This document shows positions 1-11,487 of a stretch of DNA of 64,000 nucleotides, in pieces (position 1 is the first letter of the stretch; each line of letters starts with the position of its first letter). This DNA comes from Blasia pusilla (lineage: Eukaryota > Marchantiophyta > Marchantiopsida > Blasiales). A program made the translations under genes and the position numbers. The stretch lies in the NCBI GenBank assembly GCA_050084515.1, contig CM114271.1, positions 34,472,001 to 34,536,000 on the forward strand, in the 5' to 3' direction. Below the pieces are notes generated by a model that was not told where the DNA came from, did no database searches, and saw only the letters and a list, made by a program, of their open reading frames with translations.

Positions 1-177
1 AAAACTTGAAAATTTCCTAAATTTAGTATAGATTTGAGAAGAAAGAGTACAATTGAAAAAAAAAAGAAGTAAGAATTTGAAAGGAGGAGGAAAAAATGAG
101 AGAGAAAAAAAATCATTTTTTCGATTTTTATTTAAATTTTAAGTTTTAAATTAAGAATTTATGAGGTTAGGGTCACT

Positions 178-196
178 CAACCCTAACCCTAACTTT
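178..196 (+). repeat. Telomere-like CCCTAA repeats
   Basis: Three tandem CCCTAA units with another AACCCTAA about 30 bases downstream. This matches the plant telomere unit (CCCTAAA) only loosely and is far too short for a telomere. Such interstitial motifs also occur in plant promoters as telo-boxes. Confidence 0.5.
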
Positions 197-806
197 TCGG
201 GTAGGCCCGAGCCTACCGTAAACCCTAACGGCAGACCTAACGGTGGAGATCAATCTACGTTGTTGGATTTGCCCGACGGCTATCCAACAACAAAGACGCG
301 CGTGGCGTCTCTACCGCCCCCCTACCTAGACATCCCCGCTGTTCGCGAGGCAGGTAGCCAAGGCATCGAAGGGCAAAGACACGCTTAGCATCTTCACCGC
401 CCCCCTCCCACAACGCCCCCACCATCCCCCCCTTACTTACCCCCTTTCTTCCTCCCATTCTCTCCTTAGTCGTCTCCTGTGGAGTCTCCCAGATCCCATC
501 TTGTCTCCTCTTTGGCTGCTCCCTCTCCTCTTTGCTCTACACTTCGCCGCTCATGAGTACTCCTAGCCCTTCGCCCCACTCACTTGGGAGCTCGTGAGCC
601 CTTACGTGCTCATAAGTCATCTCTAGTGCACTATCTCTCCAACTATCCCCTATGCTTTGCTCGTGTATGCCACTCTACCGCACCTAGGCTGTTCATCCGT
701 CCTCTATGGAACCCACTTATGTGTTTTTGACCTATGCAGGTGCTCGCCAACAAAGGTTGCGACTCCTTTTCTGCTCTATTTTCTTCCCTCCCCAAATTTT
801 CTCGCG

Positions 807-809
<3 letters not shown>

Positions 810-842
<33 letters not shown>
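810..842. repeat. (CT)n microsatellite
   Basis: Uninterrupted CT dinucleotide run of about 16 units in a pyrimidine-rich stretch. No associated gene is visible. Confidence 0.9.
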
Positions 843-844
<2 letters not shown>

Positions 845-3800
845 TGCACTTACCCTAGACTTCCGAACTCTTGCTCTACTTTGTCGTCTTCATGAGTGTT
901 GCATGCCCTTATGAGCGGAGAGGCGAGTCCCTCTATGCTCCACATTCTCTCTTCTCCACCTCCGCTCGCATCCTCTAATGGACTTCCGCGCTCGTTGCAA
1001 TTTTGAAATTTGAATCTCGCGGTTGGCGATGGATTAGACGGAGCTAGGGAGGTGTCTTGAGAGGCAGATTAGAGTTAGGATTTTCGGGAAATTTTCTACT
1101 CCTTTTGCCGTGGCTTCCCACGCTTGGATGGGCCTTGGTATAGCACTTACGCGCTCGGGGTTTGATAGGTTCCTACTTTGCGCTTTCAATTTGTAGATGT
1201 GGCCGCAAGTTGTACAATATAGATTGTCTTGAATTTGGTGACATTCAAGGTAAGCGGGGATGGGCTGTTATTTGGAGTCCGCATAGAGAGTGAATTCCCA
1301 TCCGAGGTCTGCAAAGAGATCACAATACTCGAGTTGAGTACTTATAGACACAAATTTTAAACAAATGCTCCGTAGTCCATGACACGATTTTCACAATAAC
1401 ATTTCATTATGCATGTCAGTCTTACATTGTGTAGACCAGAGAAGCTTTCGCTCTTATAGTTAAGAGTTGGAGGTCACAAAACTATTTGCACATTGACGAC
1501 CACGCCTTCATGCCTGCGCGTTTTTTGAATCACCTTAGCTGCATGTGGGTTTGGCTTGGCCGCCAAACCCCTGGAGTCTGGGGATTGAACTTTGGATGGC
1601 TATATAGGTGTTTGCAGTCGTTTCTTTGCATATGAGGCTTTACCCTTATTCTCTTTTTTTTTGGGTCTCTTGCGTTGGTACTGTGGGGACCCTTGGGGTT
1701 TTATTATGACATCCTTGGTTTTGCCGTAGCCCTCGAGAGGCTCAAGAAATAACCTTTGTTTGATCTCGGAGCTTCTCCTCTAGTAGGAAGAGAATCCCTC
1801 CGCACGTCGCGGAAGTCTACAACATCTAAGGGATTGTATTAAGTGCCCCAAGGAGGGCAAACATCCATATGAGACTTTCTCCAAGCACTTAAGCATATGC
1901 AATCCTCTTGAGACATTGGAGACAAAGGGGAGCTCTCTAAACGCTCTGCATATGGCGCCTTTACAACATAATGCTTCTCCAACGACACAACTCTAGAGAT
2001 ACTCTTCCCCTTTCCTTTGATTAACTTCTTTGTTTTCATTCTAGTCGCCGTGATTTCCTTTATAGTCTTTGACCTGCGTTCTCACTCGCCTTGTTTGCAC
2101 AGATGCGGTGGTAGCCGCCTCACATTGGACTTGCCTTGAAGACATGCGATGGGAGCCGACCCGACAAAGTGTAGCAAAGATGAAATGACAAAGCGGATCT
2201 TTGGGGGTGGGGAGAGCCGATCAAAATGCAACGTGCAAGCTGTTATTGGATGCTTGGAGCTCAAAATTGTTGTTGATGATAAGAATTCAGTAGGCTGCAC
2301 CATTCGTGGATCTCCTAATAAACCTTGAAACACATGTGTCAAATTAGTTTGAAAGCTAAAGTCTACTCACTGTGATGTATTACTGTACATACAACTCGGA
2401 TACAGCAAACAATGCGAAAGAGCATCTACATTTGTAAGCTCATGGAAGCTAAAATAAAGCTCAAAAATTACATGCCAATGATTCATGTTCAAAAAGTGGA
2501 GAAAGTGAAAGTGAATGAACATCTCGAGATGTATGTATGAACCTCATATTCAATTCTGCATGCAATAAATACTATGCATTCCTCAAATTTGAAAACCCTA
2601 CAAGCCACCCAACCCCTCGTAGCCCTTCTTGAAGTGCAAGCTCATCAACGGATCTCCTTAGAAAAATCGTCCATCAATGGACCTCATTTAAAAGGAACTT
2701 CATGGTTTTCACAACTTTTTGAAATGCTTGAACCGTTACAATAGAGTGCGGCTGGATTGGAAACCCTAATCCATGGCAGGAGGGTAAAAGCGAGCAAATT
2801 GATCCCAGATTGACGCGTGGTAAAACGTAAGTGACCAAAATTTCCAAGTGCTAAAAGGTGGAGTGGTCTGCGGAGAGAAGGCTCTCTCCCATAATAATAT
2901 AGATGGAAATTTATGATTTTAACCCTAGATCTCTCCGATCATTCCAGTTGATGTTGGTTCGTCTTATGTATAGATTTCCGATACGACAAGACGCTACAAC
3001 AGTCAAAAGGCGTGCCTTCACTGGTTCCGTTTGAAGCCTCGGAGAAACTTTGTGAGAAAAAAATCACCCAAGTGAAGGTGTCGTACTAAAACTCGCCATA
3101 ATTTGCTTCCACAAGAAGAGGAAGAGGTCATTTTAGGTTTTGAGTGGAAATATTTCCAAATCATACACTGTACAAACTTATGACCTAAGATTGTAATGAG
3201 AATAGTTTTGTTATAGACATTAAATTCTTAAATTTCAAAAAAATTGATACACAACTCATAATCATTTGGATTTTTCACACAGATGTTATCTAGTATATTC
3301 TTCAAGTGTGGATAGTTCTTTGATGTCCTACATATAGTCCTTAGTTATCATAAAACTATCTAAAAGAGCTCTCCTTACAATGTTCTTCGTATGAATGATA
3401 ACCTAACACTATTGTACGCGAACAATATTATTATTTGCTATGTCTTCCAAATTCTTGTCTCCCAAGATTACACTCTACTTATTGTATGCTTCATCCTCTA
3501 GTTGTGAGAGCAAAGATAAGAAGATATGCAACATCTCTAGAATTGAAATTAAGATTGGCTCTCATGCCTCTTTGTTGACATTGTTGCCTTTTGTCACAAT
3601 ACACATGCATATCCCCTTTTGATGTAGATGAGAGAATTATTAAGCAATGTTGGCAGGGTCGAATTTCAATTAATTGCCCATAAAGAAGGAAAGTAAAGGA
3701 AACCTAGTGTAAATGTAAGAAATTTTTAAGGTAGAGTTATAAGATTTAGGATTTTGGGATTCGTATTGCAAACTAAATTTAGGATACTTGAAACAAATCC

Positions 3801-4112
3801 TTAGGAATACTTTAAGTCCTAAAGTATTTCTTGAGAGTTCATTGTGAGTCCTATTAGTCATAAAACTTGGAACTTACAACAATAAAGTGAAAATGAAAAT
3901 AACATAAACTACTTACCGATCGCTATTCACATGTCGATTGCTAAAGGTATTATCAATCAATTAATATCAAACATGAGGTCCATGATTGAATATTATCTAT
4001 CACACCCACATAAGCCTCCTATGTATATATGCCCAAATGCAAAATCTCTCATATATTAAACAAATATATATGTATATTAGTAAGACAACATAAAAATTCA
4101 TGCACATAAGTA

Positions 4113-4365
4113 TTGAAGATTGAGTTACAGTTAAGCTCATGAGACACCTAAACTACTACATTTGGCACTCACACAAAGTAGGGAAGCTTAATCTTGGTTA
4201 GTCAGTTAAGCACGATTATCTTAACTATGATTAGTTAATCATAGTTAGTCTAACTCGAGACTATGGTTAAGGGTAGGGTTAGGGTTGCTTGTACATATCC
4301 TATATATTTGAGAAGAGGACCAGCCTCCACTCATTATCTCATTGCAAATTTTGTTCTCCATGGTG

Positions 4366-4456
<91 letters not shown>

Positions 4457-4494
4457 GTTTTCCACTAGTTATGCTTGTTTAACAATTTTCTATA
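4113..4494 (+). repeat. 5' LTR of the Copia element (approximate)
   Basis: The right edge is set by the primer-binding site at 4,495. The left edge is inferred from the limit of similarity with LTR-like sequence inside the inverted repeat at about 9.13-9.48 kb: shared stretches include the GAGACACCTAAAC and CATTTGGCA region, AGTTAATCATAGTT, and CTCCATGGTGGTGTG just before the GA tract. A direct 3' LTR is absent, so the length of about 380 bp is an estimate. Confidence 0.6.
4371..4454. repeat. (AG)42 microsatellite within the Copia 5' LTR
   Basis: 84 bases of perfect AG repeat immediately downstream of the CATGGTGGTGTG motif, about 40 bases before the primer-binding site. The related LTR-like sequences in the inverted repeat carry CA/TG repeats at the corresponding place, so this site is repeat-prone in the family. 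Confidence 0.95.
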
Positions 4495-4507
4495 TAGTAT
4501 CAGAACG
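4495..4507 (+). promoter_or_regulatory. Copia primer-binding site, tRNA-iMet type
   Basis: TAGTATCAGAACG closely resembles the usual plant Copia primer site TGGTATCAGAGC, complementary to the 3' end of initiator Met-tRNA. It lies directly after the LTR and before the gag leader, as expected for the start of minus-strand cDNA synthesis. Confidence 0.75.
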
Positions 4508-5010
4508 GGAGGAGAACATCATTTGAAATTCTTGGTGTTTGAAGAGAGAAGAGAGGCAAGAGAAGGCACAATTTCAGTTTGGGAGAAGGAAATTTTATTC
4601 AGAGCTCAGTGGGTGTAGATTTCATGTGGAGCTCTGACGATGATAAAACTTTGGGGGCGTTTTTAAGACTTTCCCAATCGATTCAGCCGTCTGGGTCCTC
4701 TTCGGCTAGAACAATTCCAAAGGCTGGTTTCAACCGTCTTGTAGAGCTCGTCAAGAGCTTTCCAACGCATCCAAAATCTCTCGATTTTGACACTCTGAGC
4801 TCCTACAGCAGCAATTTCAACGCAGGAAAGTGCAATTAGTGAAGAAAAATTATGCAATTTGTTCTCTAGAGGCCAATTTCGACTAGTTCTTTCATATAGA
4901 TGATCAATTTTGGCAAATTTCAGGTCAACTTATGTGTTGGAGTGGTCTATGCTTCTATTGGAGCAGTAGAAAACCTGAAATTATGTTTTTTGTGAGTGAA
5001 ATCGTTTATT

Positions 5011-5877
5011 ATGGAGTATGCCTCAGTAGCAATCACAAGCGAGAAGCTAGACAAGCAGAATTACAATGTCTGGAAGTTTCGTATGAAAAAATTTCTCATG
5101 GGTCAAGAACTATGGGAGCTTGTCACAGATAATGAGGCCAAGCCAGAAGGTGACTCAACAAACTTGAATGTTCGCGCTTAGAACAAACGCGCAAGGCAAG
5201 TAATCCACTACATTTCAATAACGATCAGTTCGCCAATGATAGGTCACATCCAAGATGTTGATATTCCGAAGGAGGTTTGGGATGCATTAGAAAAGTTGTT
5301 CAAGACATCTACAAAGCCCAGAAATTTTTAATTGAAAGAGCAATTGAACGAAGTGAGGAAAGGATCGTAGAGCATCAATGATTATATTTTGAGTATTTAA
5401 CATATTGTTGATAAGTTGAATAACATTGGAGTGACAATAGAAGATAATGATCTGATTTTATTCACTCTTCAAGGCCTTCCAAAGGATTACAAGTCCTTTC
5501 AGACCTCTATCTCAGTGAGAGAGAAGTATCCAACCTTTCAAGAGTTAGTTCCTCTGTTGATCAGTGAAGAGATGCGCCTAGTAGGTAGTGATAGCTGGTC
5601 TAGTCTACAAGAGAGTGCACTATTTGCAGATTATGGATCAAACAGAGGCAGGGGTCGTGCCATAAACTTTCGTGGTCGTGGTGGATATCAAGCATATGAA
5701 AAAGAGGCACTCAATATAATGTCACTCAATCAACTACGAACCAATACCAGACACAATCACATGGTGGTGATGGTGGAAACCGTTGGGGTCGAGATCAACA
5801 ACAGAGGGTCCCTGCATCTTGCAATTAGTGTGGGATAAAAGGTCACTATGCAAAGTTTTGCTTCAAGAAGAAGGCAG
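5011..5877 (+). pseudogene. Copia gag (nucleocapsid) pseudogene
   Basis: Gag forms the particle that packages element RNA. The start at 5,011 (MEYASVAIT...) begins the typical Copia gag head 'LDKQNYNVWKFRMKKFL', followed by 'VWDALEKLF' and 'LTLQGLPKDYKSF'-like stretches. Stops interrupt it near 5,179, 5,330, 5,368 and 5,397. The zinc knuckle near 5,815-5,860 reads C-N-stop-C-G-I-K-G-H-Y-A-K-F-C, a CX2CX4HX4C finger with a stop at position three. An RGRG-rich linker precedes it. Non-functional as it stands. Confidence 0.85.
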
Positions 5878-5972
5878 ATATGAGAACAAGAGCCTTACAA
5901 CAACAAAACTATGTGGAGCAACAACACCAAGAGTAGTACCAAGAACAACAATACTCACAAACAGAGCATCTC

Positions 5973-6233
5973 TTGGTCATGACTCATCATATGGGAGCAA
6001 TGATCAAGAAAGACTCGACAACAGATTGGTACATTGACTCCGGTGCATCAAATCACATGACCTCACAAGCGAAATGGTTCAATAGTTTGAAGTCGCTGAA
6101 AGATCCTGCAATTGTGCTCAGAGGAGATGACTCTCAACATCATATCACGCATATTGATAAAGTTCCAATAGCATCAGATAGTCTTTGTGCTCTTGGAAAT
6201 GTTCTCTATGTTCCTACCATTGCAAAAAATTAG
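5973..6233 (+). pseudogene. Copia aspartic protease region
   Basis: Contains the retrotransposon protease active-site motif 'WYIDSGASNHMT' (catalytic Asp in D-S-G-A) and the downstream 'LGNVLYVP' that ends the domain in Copia polyproteins. This enzyme would cleave Gag-Pol. The frame is open across the domain but closes with TAG at 6,231, where an intact element would continue into the integrase. Confidence 0.85.
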
Positions 6234-6289
6234 ATCTTTGTAGGAAAGATAGTAGAACAGGATTATCAAGTGAAGTTTAACGCAGATGG

Positions 6290-7505
6290 TTGTTTCATTG
6301 AAACAATGGATCACTAGACTACGATAGCCAAAGGAACTAGATCTGGCAGAATGTTCAAATTAGATATTTCTATGTGAGAGATTCAAATAGCAATGTATGG
6401 TTAAACCGGACAACAAGTCACACATCTAAATGTGTGACATAAAAGAATTGGATATATGAATCTTCAAAGATTACAAAGTCTTTCATCATCTAATATATTA
6501 ATAGGACTCCCTAAATTAGCAAGACCTGCTACATTAGAGGTATGTCATGCTTGCCAATTTGGAAAACAAGCTAGATTTCCTTTTCCAAAGCAAGGTAGAA
6601 GAGCATCCAAGATATTGGAGTTGATCCACAGTGATGTGTGAACAACATCATAACATAGCCTTAGTGGTTGCCAGTACTTTATTTCATTTATTGATGACTT
6701 CTCTAGGTATATATGGGTATACTTTCTGAAAGCCAAGTCAGAGGTATTCTCGGTGTTCCAAACATTCAGAGTTATAGTAGAGAAGCAGACTAGACAACAC
6801 ATTCTGAAATTGCGCTGTGATGGAGGAGGAGAGTATCTTTCAACAGAGTTTGATGACTATTTACGTCAGAATGACATCCAATGTCAAGTGACTTGCCGTT
6901 ACACTCCACAATAAAATGGAGTGGCTGAGAGGAAGAATCGACATATTGCTGAAGCGGCACGAGCTATGCTGAATGAGAAGAATATGCCTAAGATATATTG
7001 GGCAGAGGCTGTAGCATGTGCAGTCTTCTTAATCAACCGAACTCCAACAGCAAGAGTTCATGATAAAACTCCATTCAAAGTCTTCAAAGGAAATAAACAT
7101 GATTTTTCCTTCTTGAAAGTATTTGGCTTTATTTGTTATGCTCATGTTTCTTTTGAGAGACGTCAGAAATTAGACCCCAAGTCTGAAAGATGTATCTTCA
7201 TTGGCTATGCTGATGGAACTAAGGGGTATAACTACTACATTCCATCCTCTAGGCAGCTTATTATTAGTCGAAATGTTGTCTTTGATGAGCTAAAGTCATG
7301 GTATGCTCCATTTGAACCTATTCCACCTCTAATCTTGTTTGTTGAGGGGGAGAATGGGACTATAAACCAACAGACATTATCTTCAACTTCCCCAAGTACT
7401 AGTGCACGATTAGGAGAGGTCCTAGATTCATCAGTTCACTCTATGAGTCCATGGACAGGAAGAGTACATATTCAATCTGTTGACACTAGTCAGATCTCGA
7501 GTTAG
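6290..7505 (+). pseudogene. Copia integrase region
   Basis: A pre-integrase zinc-binding segment (CHACQFGKQARF near 6,546) is followed by the core: 'FIDDFSRYIWVYF' supplies the first catalytic Asp, 'CDGGGEYLSTEF' the second, and 'NGVAERKNRHI' at about 6,917 the Glu. Stops interrupt it at about 6,639-6,655 and 6,912. The part after 6,921 is a clean frame with the usual C-terminal stretch 'RCIFIGYADGTKGY'. It would insert cDNA into the host genome; breaks make it inactive. Confidence 0.88.
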
Positions 7506-8559
7506 GTGTTAGAGGCATCTACCTCTGAACAACAACTTCGTAGATCAAGTAAAGTTATACATCATGTTTATAGATTCATGAATGAAGCTTTCCTTGCGAC
7601 ACATCATGCATATATGATGACTACCCTTCAAAAGCAAGAGTCGAGTTGTTTTGAGGAAGCTGCAAGTAAAGCCGAATGGATTGAAGCTATCGAGGAAGAG
7701 CTTGCTGCATTAAGACATCACCGAACATAGGAGTTGGTTGATATACCTTCCGGTAAGGAAGCTATTGGTTGTAAATGGGTTTATAAAATCAAGCGCAATC
7801 AAGATGGTACAATTAACAGATACAAAGCCAGATTGGTGGCTAAGGGCTATGCACAACAATATGGTATTGATTATGAGGAAACATTTAGCCGTGTTGCAAA
7901 GATGGTGACTACGAGAATAGTGGTTGCAGTTGCAGTAAGTAAGAAGTGGAGATTACATCACATGGATGTCAAGAATACCTTCTTGGATGGAGATCTATAC
8001 GAGGAGGTATATATAACTCAACCATCTGGATACGAGCATCTCAAGTTTCCATTTCGCGTATGCAGGTTGAAGAAAGCTCTATACGGGCTCAAACAAGCTC
8101 CAAAAGCTTGATATGGCAAGATTACATACGTCCTACAAAAGTTGGATTTTAGGGTATGTGATTCTGACTCCTCGTTATATGTCTTGAGATGAAAAGATCA
8201 TAAAATTCTCATTGTGTTGTATGTTGATGATCTCTTGATTATTGGGAGTATTGAAGAAATGGTACAACAAGTCAAGCTTAAGTTACAAGCAGAATTTGAT
8301 ATGAAGGACTTGGGAGAACTCAAGTACTTCTTTGGTATTTAGTTTATCAAGGTTGGAGAAAGCATGTGGTTACTACAACCACAATATGCTCTTTATATGC
8401 TTTCAGAATATGGTATGACGGCTTGTAAGCCAATCTCTACACCGTTGGACCAGAGCGTGAAGCTAAGAATGGATGAAGGAGAGCTGCTTGCAGATTCTAA
8501 TATGTACAGACGCATGGTTGGAAGTTTGATGTATCTACTTATAACCAGAGGACCATATT
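7506..8559 (+). pseudogene. Copia reverse transcriptase region, truncated before RNase H
   Basis: Carries the Copia RT signature stretches '[14 protein letters not shown]', '[11 protein letters not shown]', '[14 protein letters not shown]', '[13 protein letters not shown]' and the catalytic 'YVDDLLI' near 8,220. Stops occur at about 7,728, 8,109, 8,190 and 8,339. Similarity breaks off at 8,559 after 'VGSLMYLLITRG', where 'TRPDI' and the RNase H domain would normally follow. The break coincides with the end of the inverted repeat. Confidence 0.9.
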
Positions 8560-10033
8560 CAATAAAACGTTGTTCATCATAGCTAGTTTTATAAATTATA
8601 AAAGTGTCACCTTGATGTTGTGAGAAAATTTAGGTAATTTTTTATCATTTTTTAAAGAATCAATTTATACTTCTCCAACCAATTAATGTTGAGAGGAATT
8701 CAAAAAATATCATTTTTTTATCGAATAGAAAATGTTATTTTTTCCTTACTTTATTCAAGGTTCAACCAAACTTTGAGGTCGATGTGGGTTGAGATATCCT
8801 TCTTCATAGTGAGTTGGAAAGCATGGGCAAGTGTCCACAAACCAATTTTCATTCTCCATTCATTGTGAACGTCTGTCAACTACGACTTATGTGATCTTAC
8901 CTAAAAATATGTAGGCCACATAACACATCCTAATGTTTCCTTTGAGTATTTGAGTATTGCATCACAAGAATTATTTCTACAAATATATATGTGTGTATTA
9001 TGATATTATATTTAGAGTAAATTTTAATCAATACTTTTAATATGTCTTTAAAAAGGAATCTAAAAAGGAAAGAAGACAAATGAATGTTTTCCAACAAAAA
9101 AGGAATGATTATTTTGCTTATTCTGGAAAATTGCTAAACAAGCATAACTAGTGAAAACTGATCAAGCTCACAGACACACACACACATTTGGCACCATGGA
9201 GCAGGGAAATTTAATCTTGAGAGAATGAGTGGAGGTTGGTCGATTTCTTAACTAGGTATTAGTTAATCATAGTTAACCCTAACCCTTAACATAGTTCGAG
9301 GTTAAATTAACTATGATTAACTAATCCTAGTTAAGATAAGAGGACTTAACCTCCACTCATTCTCAAGATTAAGCTCTCCATGGTGGTGTGTGTGTGTGTG
9401 TAGTGCCAAATGTGTGTGTTTAGGTGTCTCACTAGTTAGCTTGTTTAGAACTCAATCTTTTACTCCCCTCAAGCAAAATAATCATTCCTTTAACGACTAA
9501 AATGGAAAACATTCAATTTTATCTTTCCTTTTACAATTCATTTGTAAAGATATTAAAAGTATTGATTAAAATTTACTATAAACATAAGATCATTAATACT
9601 GCAACACTTTATGTATTTGATAGAAACAATTGCTTTGTGATGCATACTCAAACACAAGGATAAACATTAGGATGTGTTATTGCCTACATATTTTAGGTAA
9701 GATCCTAAGTTACTAACATCAATCTCAACAAATGAATGGAGAATGAAAATTGGTTGGTGCATTGGTTGCCCATGCTTTCCAACTCACTATGAAGAAGGAT
9801 ATCTCAACTAAGGTTGCTTCTTTGAAGCCTCAAGTTTGGTTGAACCTTGAATAAAGTAAGTGAAAAATAACATTTTCTATTCGATAAAAAAATGATATTT
9901 TTTGAATTCCTCTCAACATTAATTGGTTGGAGGTATAACCAATTCCTTTAAAAAAATGATAAAAAATTACCTAAGATTTTCGTGTGACACTTCTTATAAT
10001 TTATAACCCATATGTGATGAACACGTTTTATTG
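8560..10033. repeat. Large inverted repeat (foldback structure), arms about 740 bp
   Basis: The left arm from 8,560 (CAATAAAACGT...) is matched in reverse complement by the right arm ending at 10,033 (...ACGTTTTATTG). Matching landmarks are AATTATAA...GTGTCAC (8,590 and 9,985), GTTGAGAGGAATTC (8,687 and 9,905), GAGTTGGAAAGCATGGGCA (8,811 and 9,770), and the inner AGTTAATCATAGTTAA segment near 9,260-9,340. The arms differ by small gaps and substitutions. The inner 350 bp resembles the LTR of the adjacent Copia element, with a CA/TG microsatellite in each arm. No transposase frame is present. Flanking bases show no convincing target duplication. Confidence 0.85.
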
Positions 10034-11487
10034 ACGATCCATCCGTTGCCGCCATCTTCAAGCTCGATCCCTTCAAATCCTTTTCTTGTCTTATGTCCCT
10101 CCCCAAGCATTCAAATCTCAACTTAAACCTTGTGTTCTTCCAGTCGTCTAATTTGGATCCCTATGTACGACCCCAGATTCACACTCAACATGAATTAGCT
10201 TTGATGCCACGTGTAGTGCATCTACTATCTTGAACGACGATCTTGCTTGTAGAGGCTTGTATTTGAAGCAAGTCATGCTCTCGTTCAAGAACTTCAAGAC
10301 TTGGGACAAACTTTCTCGATAGTCTTGGGACTTAAAACGACACTAATGCATCTTACACTCTCAATCGCCAAATTGACCTCGATTGAGTCTCTAACAAGGA
10401 CTCAATATATACGCCCCGGGTTGAAATTAAAAGTTAGGATCCAAAACTAATCTAATGAAGGTTGACTTTGCCTCGAAGGCCTAGCACCAACCTTCCAATC
10501 TATCCCTTCACTCTTAGTCCAACCCCATAGTCAAACATTAAAATCTCGCCCCCAAGTACTAACCCCAAAAAAATTCATTTCTCCTCTTAGCCCTAAACCT
10601 GGAGGCCGAATAGATCCCCTCAGGCCTACTCTATTTTTCCCAAGAGGTTCGCACTAAACTTTCTTATTTCTTTACGGCCCCTACATGTATCATTCGTTTT
10701 GCATCTCGGTTGAGGCTATTTCGATCTTTGTGATTGACGTATACCGTGGATGAAAATTTTAGGTGTCTCTTTATCGTGGATTCTTGTAACCCAATTTGTG
10801 TGAATTAAATTTGTATTGTGGATTCGCGCAACTCATGTGAATTAAATTCGTACGACTTGATATGTGAAATTTGGGTGTCTCTCAATCGTGAATTAAATTC
10901 GTACCATGGATTCAATTGGTGTAATCCAATTCATGTGACTCTAATATGAATTAAATTCATGCTATTCGTAATACTTCATCCTCGTCTCGTATACAAACCT
11001 TTAAATCCCCTCATATACAAACATATAAATCCATTCCAAAAGCTTTCCTTGCATACTAGTGATTTGTATTTCCGTCCTCCTGTCCTCCGTAACTAGTGGT
11101 CCTATAAAAAAAAATTCTTCTTCCAAAAACTTGTTCCAACTGATGAGTGGAAGATGTGTCTCTCTCTCCCACCCTTACGAAAGGCCGCACAAACCGTTGT
11201 TTCTTTTTAGCAAACAAAGTGTGTATGTGTGTGCGCCATGAGGTTTAGGTAGGCCCTAGTACAACTAAGTGAATGGACAGTACCCCTAAGTGGCATACCT
11301 GCCTCTTTAGGCTGTTGAATCTCCGCGGTGATTTTCCTCGTGGACGAGGCATACACCATAGCGAGCGAAGAGGGAGTGTCTCAGTTTTTTGGTTACACTT
11401 TCTCTCCTTCCCGTCTGCGCTCTGTGCTTGCGCGGAGGTTGTGCATCGTAAGCGGAGAGGAGCGGATCGGGAGGGCGAGGAAGAATC
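10034..11487. other. Intergenic DNA and presumptive AP4M promoter and 5' UTR
   Basis: No gene is visible. At about 10,196-10,212 the plus strand reads AGCTTTGATGCCACG, the reverse complement of a degraded tRNA-Met type primer site, suggesting an old minus-strand Copia LTR remnant. The region 10,750-10,960 contains imperfectly repeated phrases built on GTGAATTAAATTCGTA. From about 11,270 the composition becomes richer in G+C, fitting the 5' UTR of the plus-strand gene that starts at 11,488. I could not pick a TATA box with confidence. Confidence 0.45.

Larger units (their letters stand above)
1..4112. other. Non-coding or unrecognised DNA upstream of the Copia element
   Basis: I see no convincing gene here. 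Open frames are short, lack family motifs and overlap on both strands. The first 150 bases are A-rich, about 180-1000 is C- and T-rich, and the rest is A+T-rich. On the plus strand around 2,200-2,330 a short stretch reads like a coding fragment (a run ending in SVGCTIRGSP) but is flanked by stops, so it is at most a gene or element relic. A telomere-like repeat and a CT microsatellite are listed separately. Confidence 0.5.
4113..8559 (+). mobile_element. Ty1/Copia LTR retrotransposon, decayed and 3'-truncated
   Basis: The order LTR, primer-binding site, gag, protease, integrase, reverse transcriptase is diagnostic of Copia (integrase before RT). In-frame stops and frameshifts break the polyprotein in at least eight places, so it is not autonomous. 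Coding similarity ends at 8,559, just after the 'VGSLMYL' stretch that normally leads into RNase H, where the inverted-repeat structure at 8,560 begins. RNase H and a co-oriented 3' LTR are missing. The left boundary is approximate because there is no second LTR to align. Confidence 0.9.

Noticed and set aside
178-196. Chromosome end or telomere
   Set aside because: Only three repeat units, followed by unrelated sequence; an interstitial motif.
4370-4526. Frame coding poly-Arg-Glu over the GA tract, and similar Ser-Leu or Arg-Glu frames at 22.6-22.8 kb and 59.8 kb
   Set aside because: These are dinucleotide microsatellites, open in most frames; no gene.
10190-10215. A second Copia element on the minus strand
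   Set aside because: Only a degraded primer-site-like motif is present, with no LTR pair or coding domain; noted within the intergenic entry instead.
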